Source: Artemia franciscana (lineage: Eukaryota > Arthropoda > Branchiopoda > Anostraca > Artemiidae). Taken from it: 64,000 bases of DNA. Each line of letters begins with the position of its first letter. Position 1 is the first letter of the stretch. Under the pieces are notes generated by a model, which saw only the letters and a list, made by a program, of their open reading frames with translations, did no database searches and had not been told where the DNA came from. The stretch is taken from assembly GCF_032884065.1 (NCBI RefSeq), contig NW_027062872.1, positions 1 through 64,000 on the forward strand, in the 5' to 3' direction. Shown here one piece after another: positions 33,636 to 45,244 of the stretch. The position numbers were made by a program, and so were the translations under genes.

Positions 33636-33902
33636 CCGGGACACAGGGAATATAAATGACGACCGGGACATTCAAAGAGAAATTACAGACTGGGACACAA
33701 ATGACGACCGGGAGATATAAATTACGACCGGGACACTCAAAGATAAATTACAGACCGGGACACCGGGACACAAATGACGACCGGGACACAGGGAATATAA
33801 ATGACGAACGGGACGCTCAAAGAGAAATTACAGACTGGGACACTGGGATACAAATGACGACCGGATACTGGGAATATAAATGACGACCGGGACACAGGGA
33901 AT

Positions 33903-34108
33903 GTTCGATTAGCAATCACCATCAACAAAACTCAAAGGCAATCATTAGAATAATGAGGTATAGATCTGAATACGGATTATTTTTCCATGGACAATTTTAT
34001 GTTGCATGTTCAAGAGTCGGTAAACCTGACAATCTATTTATATGCACAGACAATGGGACATCGAAGAATGTTGTATATTCGCAAGTTTTACGTAGTTAAA
34101 AACATATA
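33903..34108 (+). pseudogene. Helicase C-terminal relic
   Basis: Begins directly after the VNTR at TTCGATTAGCAATCACCATC and reads through relics of [10 protein letters not shown], a stop (LE then TAATGA), then [11 protein letters not shown] in the shifted frame; the correct frame has [20 protein letters not shown]. Ends at VLRS/TAG-equivalent at about 34100, matching the last ~65 codons of the full helicase. Confidence 0.85.
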
Positions 34109-34326
34109 TATATATATCTATAACGAAAAGAGAAATCTTTTCTCTTTTATCTATATTCACAGATGGGACACAGGGACACAACTACAATGGCACGTAACTA
34201 ATATGGCGTGTAACGACTTACGCGCACGGGGGGCTTGGGGGGCGCGAAGCGCCCCCACCAACTAGGTGTTGGTGGTGTGCTCGTATGACGTTATGATTAG
34301 GTGTTGGTGTGCCCACCAACAGCTAG

Positions 34327-35484
34327 TGTGCTCATTAAGAGAACATTATTTTCGGGCCAAAGGAGCCCAAGAAAATACCGTGTCATTAATCACCATTCGT
34401 CCTAAAACCAAATCAGGCACCTTAAAAGGAATAATCTATAGCCTAAAAAATGAAATGTTCTTTTAGATATAGGGCAATTCAGGCTAACCAGCGGCGTCAA
34501 TTGGGCGGGGAGGCACGTACCCCTTGGGTTTTTTGTCTTCTCCCTAGATTTTGACAAATACTTTGTTTTGGGGATATTTTCATAAAAAATTCCTTCTTCG
34601 GTGTTTTATTAGATTAATTACAAATTTCACCCTCTCCTACATTTTCAAAAATAAGTTACCTCCACTGCCCTGCTAAATTTTTGTGACACCGATAATGCCA
34701 CCTACAAAAGATATTCTATCGACTCGTCCAAAGAAATGAAAAGAACCTTCATGGTGGTTAATATAACTCCCTGCATCACGAGAATAAGAAGAATAATAAA
34801 AAAATAAAAAATAAACAAGGGTAGCTAAAAACAAAATATAGATTCAGTTTATTTCCTACAAAGCAGTTAAAAAAAAGAGATAAATATAAGCCTCTTTTAA
34901 AGTGTAAAATTGATTTTCAACTTGTTTTACAGGCAATCATTGCATTACTTTTGTAGTCACCTCTTTTCCATAATCCCAACAGGCTTAAAATAGTATTATT
35001 CATAATCAGACAGGCCATTCACGAGAAATTTACGCATGAACTATACCATTCATGGTATAGTTAAGACAGCGTTCAAGTTTCATAAAAATACAAAAGAATT
35101 TTAGTACCCAATTATGCTTTCAGCATTTGAGGTTTTAATTAAAGCAAAGTTGACCATCCCCTAACACCCGGCATGCTCCCAATCCTCTCAAAAAGGGCAT
35201 ATTTCGGACATAATTTCATGTCGGAAAAGTTTGATGTGCTATATGTCAGAACACAGCCTTGTTATTCACCTAAGCAAATTTTCTTATCCAAAACCTAAAG
35301 CCATAAGCTATTCCAAAAATAAAATAAAAATAAAAGCTTTGCTTTCAACCTATCATTAAATTACGAAAACGTTATGAGAGCTTATCCGATTTGGGCCTAA
35401 TGATCATGTTCTACAGCTTAACCAGAAGAGTTTGGAGTCTAGATCAATTCCCAGTACGATTTATTGAAAATAGCCTAAAAAAAC
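34327..35484. other. Non-coding, nothing recognised
   Basis: AT-rich. A G/C-rich patch at 34486-34560 (GCGTCAATTGGGCGGGGAGG) looks like the edge of a low-copy interspersed repeat. A short palindrome, ACTATACCAT-TCATGGTATAGT, lies near 35040-35061. No gene. Confidence 0.45.
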
Positions 35485-37440
35485 AAGAGCTAAGAGCTCA
35501 TATGTCACTTGTGACGAGGTCGGAAGATCTATGAGTCGAGAGCTCATATGGCATGAGCTCTAGCAAAATTCTAAGAATCAATAGATTGACTTAAAAGAAA
35601 AATCAGAGGCTTAATGCCAGTCGGGATTTAAAATAATAGCTCTGAGACACAAGGTCCTTCTAAATATCAAAATTCATTAAGATCCGATCACCCGTTCGTA
35701 AGTTAAAAATGCCTCATTTTTTCTCTTCCTCTCCCTTCAGCCCCCCAGATGATCGAATTGGGGAAAACGACTTTATCAAGTCAATTTGTGCAGATCTTTG
35801 ACATTCCTATCAATTTTCATCGTCCTAACACGTCCAGAAGCACCGAACTCGCCAAAGCACTGGACCCCCCCCCCCCTAACTCCCTCAAGGAGAGCAGATC
35901 CGGTCCGGTTATGTCAATCACGTCTCTACGACTTTTGCTTATTCTACCCACCAAGTTTCATCCTGATCTCTCCACTCTAAGCGTTTTCCAAGATTTTCAA
36001 TTTCCACCTCCAATTCCTCCCAATGTCACCAGATCTGGTTGGTATTTAAAATAAAAGCTTTGAGACATTATTTCCTTCTAAATATCAAATTTCCTTAAGA
36101 TCCGGCAGCCCGTTCTTAAGTTAAAAATACCTCTATTTTTCTAATTTTTCCGAATTAACACCCCAACTCCCCCAAAGAGAGCAGATTCAGTCTGGTTATG
36201 TCAATCACGTATCCAGGACTTGTGCTTATTCTTCCCACCAAGTTTCATCCCGATATCTCCACTCTAAGCGTTTTCCAAGATTTCCCGTTTCCCTCTCCAA
36301 CTCCCAAAATATCATTGGATACGGTCGGGATTTAAAATAAGAGCTCTGAGACACGAGGTCCTTCCAAATTTCATTAAGATCCGAACACCCATTCATCAGT
36401 TAAAATACCTCATTTTTTTGGATTTTTCCTCTCCCTCCAGCCCCCCAGATAGTCGAATCGGGGAAACGACTATTATAAAGTCAATTTGTGCAGGTCCCTG
36501 ACACGCCTACCAATTTTCATCGTCCTAGCACGTCCAGAAACACCGAACTCGCCAAAGCACTGGAAATCGCCCCCAAGTCCTCCAAAGAGAGCAGACCTGT
36601 TCCAATTATGTCAATCACGTATCTAGAATTTGTGCTTATTCTTCCCATCAAGTTTCATCCCGATTTCTCCACTCTAAAAGTTTTCCAAGATTTCCGGTTT
36701 CCAAGATTTTTGTTTCCCCCCTACAACCCCCATGTTCCCGGATCCGATTTAAATTGAAAATAGAGCATCTGAGACATAAAACCTTTCTATATATCAAGTT
36801 TCATTAAGATTCGACGACCTATTCGTAAGATAAAGATACCTCAATTTTCACGTTTTCCAAGATTTTCCCCAACTCCCCCAAAGAGAGCGGATCCGGTCCG
36901 GTAATGTCAGTCACGTATCTTGGACTTGTGCTCATTCTTCCCGCCAAGTTTCGTCCTAATCTCTCCACTCTAAGCGTTTTCCAAGATTTCCGGTCCCCCC
37001 CCCAACTCCCCCAATGACACTGGATCCGGTCGGGGTTTAAAATAAGAGATCTGATTTACGAGGTCCTTCTAAATATGAAATTTCGTTAAGACCTGATCAC
37101 TCCACCTTAAGTTGAAAATACCTCATTTTTCCTAATTTTTTATAATTAACCCTCCCCCCAACTCCCCCAAAGAGAGTGGGTCCGTTCCGATAAGGTCAAT
37201 CACGTATCTAGGACTTGTGCTTAATTTTTCCACCAAGTTTCATCCCGAGCCCTCCACTCTAAGCGTTTCCCAAGATTTTAGGTTCCCCCTCCGACTCCCC
37301 CAATGACACCGGATCCGGTCGGGATTTGAAATAAGAGCTCTGAGACACGATATCCTTCTAAATATCAAATTTCATTAAGATCCGATCAGCCGTTCGTAAG
37401 TTAAAAATACCTCATTTTTTTCTAATTTTTCCAAATTAAG
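35485..37440 (+). repeat. Interspersed repeat E, copy 2 (tandem units)
   Basis: The landmark GTCGGGATTTAAAATAAGAG recurs near 35620, 36030, 36320, 36740, 37025 and 37312, giving spacings of about 410, 290, 420, 285 and 287 bp: a ~285-bp unit alternating with a ~415-bp unit that contains an extra TTTGTGCAGGTC..CGTCCAGAA block. Starts with AGAGCTAAGAGCTCATATG palindromes. Inverted relative to 4557-6145. Open frames at 35749-36054, 35786-35980 and 36488-36757 lie in the long units. Confidence 0.8.
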
Positions 37441-37857
37441 CATTTCCAAATTAAGCATATATTCCAAATTCAAAGCAAATACGTCATTTAAAAAAAAATC
37501 AACGTCGCCATTGGACAACAGAAATATCACACCGATATATTTTAAGAAAATCACTTTATATACACGTATGGTCCGAAAATCGTCATGACGGGCACCATTG
37601 GTTCTAAGTTACTAGCACATGACAGCTTTGTATAAAAATTATGTATATGATGTTTAAGTGTCTACATGATACACGAAATTCAATTATTTGAAAACATTTT
37701 TACTGATCACTGGAAAAAAAATCAACTAAGATTTGTGCAGGGATTGACGGAGTCAAGCATCAAAGTGGAAGTTACAAAGAAAATTACAATAAAAATTTGC
37801 ACCAGTATTAGATGACTGCAACCACGAATGGACAGTAGCCGAGGGAGTCAGAGTGCA
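37441..37857. other. Non-coding, nothing recognised
   Basis: AT-rich spacer between repeat E and the LINE 3' end. No gene. Confidence 0.5.
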
Positions 37858-38730
37858 TAATAATAATAATTTATTGACACCCTCTTTACAAAAAAAGCAT
37901 CATAGAGGAGTTAATAAAGAGAGAAAAAAGAAAAGCAAAAAACGTTCACGTAACAACACAAAAAGAAAAAAAAACATCAACTATAGGTCGAACGCTAGTG
38001 ATATATATATTTAGTTCAGAATGCACGCACGAGGAAAATCAAGAATTCTGTCGCAACGCTCTCGGAATTTGGTGGCGAGTACATCTATTTTTTCACATAT
38101 TTCAAACACTCCATAGCGCCTAGAAATGTAACTGTTTCGTATCCAAATGAGTATACATAGAAAATATTTGCAAAAACGAAAAAACACTGAACGGATCTGT
38201 TTACGCTCACCTTGAGAAAATAATTGCCACACTGGTATCAGGCAAAATACATGCGGTGCAAAAAAATGAATTGTATAGCCGACCCAGTGTTCGTTTATCA
38301 AATTGGCCTTTTACCCTAGCAAGCATGCCCATATGATTTTCTCAGTTTATCCTTCAGCGAGATTATAATGAGTGTTTTAGTAGCTTTAATCGAGCTCCCA
38401 AATGGGAGACCAAGATACTTAAGTGAAAAAGATGCAAATACAGTAGTAGTACCAACTTGAATAGCCGCATTTGGGGATTGTTGGGAACCCGAACCAAAAA
38501 CAAGAAGTTCTGTTTAAGAAGTGGCAACTGAAAGTCCGATTCCATTTAAAGCAGCGCAAACACTGTCTACAGCTTTCTGTAACCCTTGGAGGTCATCAGA
38601 CAGAAGAAGAATATCATCCGCATATGAAAAATGACTTGGATCTACATATGGCTCAATTGAATATGGCAGTAAACGGTGATTAACCGAACGAATAGCATTA
38701 TTAAAAACCACAGGACTTAGCATAATGCAA
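37858..38730 (-). pseudogene. 5'-truncated LINE: RT palm to C-terminus and 3' tail
   Basis: The minus strand begins near 38723 (SPVVFNNAIRSV.H), carries the RT catalytic box SYADDILLLSDDLQGLQKAV (about 38635-38575), and NGIGLSVATSKTEFLVFG, with KYLGLPFGSS in the shifted frame (about 38410-38385). After stops comes a 96-codon frame (38301-38011) with FRFCKYFLCILIWIRNSYIS, matching the conserved C-terminal KYLL..P...RNS.I motif of CR1/L2-like LINE ORF2 proteins. The element ends with a (TTA)n-like tail at 37858-37872, typical of that group. Truncated at the RT, no endonuclease or ORF1; inactive. Confidence 0.8.
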
Positions 38731-40038
38731 TGCTATTGCCTATTTTTTCCGGGAGAATGGGGACAATGCAAGGTTTAAAGCAGTATGGGTGACTGGATTT
38801 TACTATAGTTGCTCAATTTCTGATAGATGCTATTACCCAGCCCCGAGGAAAGTTATCCTACTTCAACAGAAGTTTTTCCCGTAACTTTAACAATAGAATC
38901 ATGAACAATTTTTTGCTTGTCTTAGTATGTCTCCTCAATCATTTTGAACGTAAAAAATGACAGGAATAATAAAGCTTGTTACTAATGTGATATGTATCGA
39001 TTCTAGATTTTAGGTAAATCTAATAGCTTTTGAATTATTCACAGAACTTTAATTAATCGATACTTTTTAGTTAATTTGAAAGAACTCCTATTTCTTTAAG
39101 GACATCGGAAAAACATCTGGATTTTCTTTCTACAAAAATGACCATACCTTGCCCGCCTGATTAACACATATGTGTAAAGTGTGTGAGGAAAAGAGTTCTC
39201 CTCGGTGGTGAAGGCGGTTCAAAAGTAATGTTAGCCACGATTGATTGATCTATGATTTAACTAGCATTAAAAAAAATGAAATTTACAATTACCTTTAGCG
39301 CCTTCAGATGTTTTTCCCTTTTACTGTTGACCATCTTTTGTGAAAAAGGATTCAATTCACAGAAAGCAATCTAGAAAATGTGATAAGTAGATAAACACAA
39401 GAAAAAAAATGATTTCATAATAACAACTAAATTTGAGACTGCTACAATGGCAGCATTATAGGCATTAACAATTTTTAGACCAATCCTCGTGATTTTCAGT
39501 CAAATTGTTTTGAAGGAACGACAGTCTTCGCGTGGTTAAAATTAAACTGATTAATCGCTGAAAGTTCATCAACTTCGAATTACAAAGGTTTAATGATATA
39601 CTATACTATCTTCTTCCTCAACCGCAAAAAGTGATTACACTCAAGCATGTGGGAGATTTTTTGTTTGTTTTTGTTTATTAAAATCTTAGCTTTCGAGAGG
39701 AAATAAACAAACTAATTGGCCAGAAAGACTAACATTATAATTACAAAATATCGAAACTGGGGAAACGCAACCGAGAGGATAAAAGACCCAAACATAGGTT
39801 CTAAACTCAAAAAATGTATTCTATCAAGATTTCTTTCACAATTTTCAATCTACAGTCCAACAAGGTATAGTTCCAGACGAGTGGGTGGGTGGGCGAATGG
39901 AATGACATAAAATACCTTGGTACCCCTAGAACTACCGATTTCAGAGGATTTTTGTATGAAACATCCAGCCTTCAGCTGAAGTGTCTGCCAAATAAGACGA
40001 TTTAGAGCACCTGCCGTTGAGCCACAGATAAAACTTAC
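38731..40038. other. Non-coding, nothing recognised
   Basis: AT-rich. The 64-codon frame at 39716-39910 shows no family features. Confidence 0.45.
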
Positions 40039-40161
40039 GTTTGCAAGTGCCTATTTGGTTCAAATAAACACAACATGTAATTCTGAAGACATTTTCGATC
40101 ATCCTCTTTGCTGCTATGACAGGTACGACAAAATTCACGAAAGCCCTTCTGTTCTTTTGCC
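40039..40161 (-). CDS. Possible internal exon, Cys-rich, unidentified
   Basis: On the minus strand GTAACACAG precedes 40161 and GTAAGT follows 40039, giving 123 bp. One frame (one leading base, then 40 codons and two bases) is open and reads KGFREFCRTCHSSKEDD, then CLQNYMLCLFEPNRHLQ. The CxxC followed by further Cys and His residues could be part of a zinc-binding module, for example a transposase C-terminal Cys-rich tail, but I cannot assign a family. A second frame is also open through it, so the coding signal is weak. Confidence 0.22.
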
Positions 40162-40957
40162 CTGTGTTACGACAATTTGTCACCTAGATTTTTTTGGGAG
40201 TAGCCAAGGTTTATTTTGGGACTCAAATGCGAATTTTCTACCTTTTTGTACTACTTTATCCATTCAAACTGATTTTTATTCAAAATGGTTATAGATCCGC
40301 TTCAGAAATTTCAATTACACGGTTAAAACAACAAAGGAAGGCAACTGATTAGGCCTTTACTAATTGCCTCTCCCTGTTCTCAGCTTTTTCAGGGAGCAAG
40401 CTGTCTGTGCTGCAATGGGTTGGGCAGTCGTTTTCTTGACCGATACTAGCAAAAACGCACCTGAATAGTCGCATTTAGAGGAGACATAAACATGTAGACT
40501 GACTACACGTCTCTGATGCTTTCAATAGCAATAATAGGCTTACGATTCAAAAGATTTGGGACTACAAGAACCTTAACCACTTCTGTGGAAAAAATATCCT
40601 ACCTTGGTTTAAACATAGCCTCCAAAGTTTAGCTATAATGTCGCATTGTTAATTTATTCAGCTGAAAGGCATCGTGCAACAAAACGAACTAGATAAATCG
40701 AAAGCTCGAAAAATAAGGTTGCATACCGTTCGTATCTCAATTTCGACTAGGGGTGCTAGTTACGACCATTTTGCTATTCACCAACGAATAGCATCTTCAA
40801 TGGAAGTGCCACCCGAAGAAAACCCTTCTTAGCGACCGAGGTGAGACATGTCTTCTTAAAGCCCAATGGATTACTGTGTTATCTCCTTCACAAGGAGAAT
40901 GACGTTTGACAGTAGTTCTGAACAGCGGAGTGATAAAGTTAATTTTCTCTCTTCTTA
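40162..40957. other. Non-coding, probably eroded hAT upstream region
   Basis: No supported gene. It directly precedes the hAT remnant on the same side and may contain unrecognisable transposase sequence. Confidence 0.4.
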
Positions 40958-41450
40958 ATGGGTAAAACTTGCATGTGCTTCAAAGAAAACACCAGTCTCT
41001 ATGAAAGTTTGTCCGCACTGATCCCAGAATCACAAGACTTTCTTTTAGACGGAAAATTACAAAATTTGAGTAGTTTCTACCCAACGTCTGACATAGACAA
41101 TCTAGCCCTTTCCTCGCAAGCTAAGCCATCTATGTCACTTTTTCAATCAATGCAGATTCGTCCATCCAATATTTTCAAGTTTGGTTCGAGCTTTCCAGGC
41201 TGCTGAGGGTATTTACCGAACTTAATAAAATTAGTGACATTGCTATTATTCTTCTAGCGACTTCTGTGACTAACGACAATTTGTTCAACACAATGAAACA
41301 CGTAAAAAAAATATTTACGCACGACCTGTGGTGATGAAAGGGTTAGCAATCTACTTTTAATAGCCTATAAGAAAGAGGAGGCGCTGCCTCAACAAGGATA
41401 AGATAGTCGATCATTTTACAAAATTAGAAAAAAAAGACATTATCCCCTTG
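40958..41450 (+). pseudogene. hAT transposase C-terminus, second remnant
   Basis: Frame 40958-41206 reads FKENTSLYESLSALIPESQD then LQNLSSFYPTSDIDNL and KFGSSFPGC-stop; beyond the stop GYLPNLIKLVTLLL, then in a shifted frame ATSVTNDNLFNTMKHVKK, then RTTCGDERVSNLLLIAYKKE. The order SALxPES, FY..DI..L, YPNLIKLV, VTNA.CER.FSTMKHVKT, MGDERLSNLLLI is that of the ZMYM1-like hAT C-terminal and dimerisation region. At least one stop and two frameshifts make it dead. It differs in sequence from the remnant at 711-1400 (IPVSTSTTERS), so the two are separate hAT families. Confidence 0.75.
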
Positions 41451-42001
41451 TTTAGCTTCTTTGTCTACTTATCCACTTATCTATTTTTTCTGTAGTTTGC
41501 AGAAATACACTTTCACGGTAATTGAAAACATTTGTATTTTATCTGTGAGTGGAGAAATACGCTGTCACTAAACACAGATATAACTGGAATTCCAACCCAA
41601 GGGCGTATCCAGGATTTTTTTCAGGAGGGGGAGGGGTACCATTAAAACTGTACTAAACCATTGCAATTTTTATATGCATTCTTTACTTTTTCATGAGTTG
41701 AAAAATTATATCGGGGGGATTAAGGTTCAACGACCATGTTTCTATTCCTGACGACACTTTTCCATAAAATGAAGGGCCTGTGGGGCAGAAAAATGTTGCA
41801 CCCATACCCTCCCACTCTCCCCCTAGATTTTGGTAAAAGGACGAGTCTGGAATTGTAAGAAAATATAAAAGCTTATAGGGAAAACCAGGGAGCATTGAAG
41901 CAGGAAAAAGTAAGAGCAATGTCAATTATAAAATGCGTGGAGCTTGTGAGAAACGAAATTAAAAGAAAAGCGAGTAAAAATAGATACCTCTTATTATTTA
42001 C
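41451..42001. other. Intron or intergenic; G-rich repeat at 41593-41860
   Basis: Immediately downstream (minus strand) of the TBC exon donor site GTAAATAATAAG. A G-rich segment beginning AAGGGCGTATCCAGGAT (41597) resembles a widely dispersed invertebrate repeat with that start. The 80-codon minus frame 41683-41925 lies across it and is not supported. Confidence 0.5.
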
Positions 42002-42136
42002 CTGGGCTAACTGATCTGCATCAAGAACAGTATTGGCAGTGCGTTGTAAGCATTCAAGGCTTGATCCAGCATCTTCACATTTCAATACTTCTTCTTCACA
42101 GTACTTAAATAGAGCGAGAGCATAACGAAGTAAAAC
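42002..42136 (-). CDS. Exon of a TBC (Rab-GAP) domain protein
   Basis: On the minus strand TTTTTAACTCAG precedes 42136 and GTAAATAATAAG follows 42002; the 135 bp between are exactly 45 open codons in phase 0. The peptide starts VLLRYALALFKYCEEEVLK and ends NTVLDADQLAQ. It matches the C-terminal helical end of the TBC domain, most like TBC1D2-type proteins, where LFRYALAIFKYNEKEIL is followed by a T..DSRKL segment. TBC domains stimulate GTP hydrolysis by Rab proteins in membrane traffic; the catalytic Arg and Gln lie in earlier exons not seen here. Flanking exons could not be found within the window: introns are long and repeat-filled. It is the only recognised host-gene exon. Confidence 0.7.
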
Positions 42137-45100
42137 CTGAGTTAAAAATGAAATCAAAAACCCGAATGACACCTGATTTTGACGATAAATTTCGTTTTTT
42201 TAGGTGATTAGGTCACCAAAAAAAGGAAAAGATAGGTTGTGCAACTCTGTGCAACATTTTAAGCTTTAAAAACATTAAAATTATAAAAAATTCCGCTTTT
42301 TCAGGTTACCTAATAAACATTAACTGATTCGTACTTATCATGGGTGCCTGACGAGTATACACCAAAGCTGTGGTGTCTTGGAACTAGACTATTTCTTGAC
42401 TTTTGATAAAAATCAAATTACAATAGTTTGTTAATCCATATTGTAAATCAATAAAACTAAAACAAAACCTTCTTACATACGGATTTGAACATGGAGATTC
42501 TAATCTATCATAATGATATAGTTGTATGAAGGATTATACATCTTTCTATGCCATCAAAACTTTTACAGCTGATTTCAAGTCAATATTAAAACAACATATC
42601 AGAATATTATCATTATTTCAGCGTCTTTGAACACAAAAAAAGCGGGACTTTTGTCTGTTACTCTGCGACAGAATATATTAACACAAACTGAGAAATCGTG
42701 GGTAACAAACAGAGGGGTGGTGAATTTGTTTTAAATACAAAAAAAGACGTTTTCCCGAATGGAAGCAAATAGTGAGATCAAAACTGAAAATCAATATATA
42801 TTTCCTTTATATGAACAGGGCTATATGCAGATTTTGTAAAGAAACTTTTGAGAAAGAGATTATGTGTAGGCTAAAAGTATATTTTACTGGAGAAGGGACA
42901 AACTTAATAACTCTACCGAAGAAGCAGTTATATATTTGGCGCTTTTGTGCTAGATAGGCAACTTCTTGTCAAGGACCAGGGATACTAACTGAAATTACCA
43001 ATGTATGATACTTCAGCGCAAAATCTGTAAATACACTTTATGCAGTTTAGTCTACTAAAAGCCTGCCAGAATCAATGGAATGAAAAAACCACATAGCTTG
43101 GTGGGCTTGCAATGAAAGCATGCAAAAATTAAAATTAAATAATTAGAAAATCTAGGACGAATTTGTTTCGAATCCTTGTCTTTACTGCCGTCACCGAAGG
43201 ATCTATTGCGTAAGTTTATGAATCAGTGGTATTTATAGAAAGAAATAGCATAAAATTAATTATTAACCAGAAGTAAACGCAATTTCAAAATGTGAAAAAA
43301 ATTAATAAAAATTGAAACCGAAGTGTTGCTCATCAAAGACATGATCTGCCATATGGGTGTGCTAAACATGGCACTGGTGACACTCGAACTGTCTTGCCCA
43401 CATAAAAACTCCCTTTCATTTTATTTTAGCTGATTTCAGAACCATCTTATTAGTGTAAAGGGAGGACACAGTATTGAATAGAACAAGGTTTAAGTTTATA
43501 TTTTTGAATAGCACAACATACTCATAACCGAATATTTGACACTGTATTCATCAACTAAGCTTTAGCTCATGCATTGGCCATAATATTTAAGCAGTTACTT
43601 TCGCAGTTAATTCCGGTTTTCTTTCTTACCGACAGTCGATAATTTCATTATTACTCCGTTTTAGAATATTGTAAAAAGTTTTAAAAGGCTTTCCAACTCA
43701 AAATCCATTTTAAAAAGCCTTACGGGAAGGAACAAAACAAGCTAGATTTATCGAGACGGTCATTCTTTTCACCAAGGATGTATTCTAGAATTCAATTGTG
43801 ATTAATTATTTAGACAACGGGTAATACATAATTATAAGTATTTGAATTACCGTAAGTGGAGAAATGACCATAATATTAGCTTCCTGTGGTTATTATAAGC
43901 ATTTTTAGGCTATATTTATTGTCATCTGCCGCTTTAGACTGAAGTTAAAAACAAAGAATCAATCATTAGAGATTTATTGAGTTTCAAAACACACCAAGTG
44001 TCTACCAAGAAATATTTTCCAATCTGATACTGATTTTAAAGCGCCCCATGAAACGAAAAAAATTTTACTCCTTGAACATATCTTTGGACTGTTCAACCTA
44101 CAACCCCGATATTCTAGAATTTTTCTTTTGTTGTTTTAAGATTATAAAGTTACAAGGGCAGAATAGCATTTCAGTCATTTTGCCACACTGATCCGGGAAA
44201 ACAGATAATCAAAGCTAATTAGATGGGTTTTACAACACTTTTCGTCAGTCGACACTAAAGCATTGACAACCTATTAATTCCCACTTAACTTTCTTAAACT
44301 TCAAAGGAAAGCTACACTTTTGAAAAGTTAACTTCGAAAGAAAGCTACACCTTCTTAAGCTGTTTGATGCTATTTGTTTTAGCTTACATTCAGCCGGTAA
44401 CAGCACCACATATACATTATGCAAACAGTTTCGTTCCCTCCTTTGTCAAGTTTTTCAATACTACATTCACTCCTGAATAATTGTATATATTCATTTGTTT
44501 TAGTTAATTATTCTATTTATTCGTTGTCGCTTTTGAAGGTTTTTTCTTTAATTTGAACTTAAGAAACTGTTTATTTTAATTTTCGCAGATAGCTGTATGT
44601 TTCAGGTTTTAGTTTGACTCTGTTTGTGACATTTCGGGTTAACATATAAAATTTGTATGACAACGGTTGTGAAACGCGACATACTATGTTTATCATAAAG
44701 AAAGAAAACGATCAAAATGGGGTTTTTAAAGGCCAAATGAAAATACAGAAGAAAACACAGAAAGCGAATATTTCGAGAGAACAACCATCTCTCTTCTTCA
44801 CGCGAACAAAATAATATGAAAAACAAAACCAAAGAACAAGCGCGGAAAGTACAACAAAACCAATGAGAAAAAAAACGCCAAAAAATTAAACAGAATTCAA
44901 TAAAAGAGCGAAAATTAAAAGAATTAATTTCAAATACCTAACAAACCATAAAGTGAGGTATTCGCAAATATCCGCGATTTGCACAAAATCCAAAAGAATA
45001 TGAACTGCCATCGATGGATAATACCGAACAACTGAGAAATAAAAGAAAAATTCGTTCCCTCAAACAAACGAAAAAGGAATTGAATAAATTGGAGAACTAG

Positions 45101-45244
45101 GTCCCCTGATTTCTGATTTTAACCATTGCATTTCTCGCTGATACCCTTTGAGACCTAAGGGGTCGATGGTGTATTTGATTATGTGATTGGGTAAGTGGTT
45201 TGTTTATTTCAGGGATTACTAAAGTATCGGCTTATCTTTTGAGA
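42137..45244. other. Probable intronic or intergenic DNA, nothing recognised
   Basis: About 3.1 kb upstream of the TBC exon (minus strand). AT-rich, without a recognised exon or repeat. Frames 42772-42957 and 44602-44832 are short and unremarkable; the latter lies downstream of the Penelope remnant and may be its 3' flank. Confidence 0.45.

Larger units (their letters stand above)
32472..34326 (+). mobile_element. Non-autonomous Helitron (deletion derivative), plus strand
   Basis: Starts TCTATATATATAAAAATAAG at 32472 after A and ends CAACAGCTAG at 34326 before T, so A|T insertion without duplication. Contents: TGACGTCA motifs (32515-32580), a Rep N-terminal relic beginning MTEEPTMATAEEAAQRVYAK (32663 on), a second copy of that start (33214-33260), VNTR (33070-33130, 33640-33900), A-rich filler (33360-33635), and the helicase C-terminal relic (33903-34102) with TINKTQRQSLE. 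Its terminal hairpin differs from that of the other copies: GTTGGTG and CACCAAC around TGCC just before CTAG. Confidence 0.88.

Noticed and set aside
43340-43440. Possible tRNA gene
   Set aside because: No cloverleaf with A and B boxes in proper spacing could be drawn; no tRNA or rRNA gene was recognised anywhere in the window.
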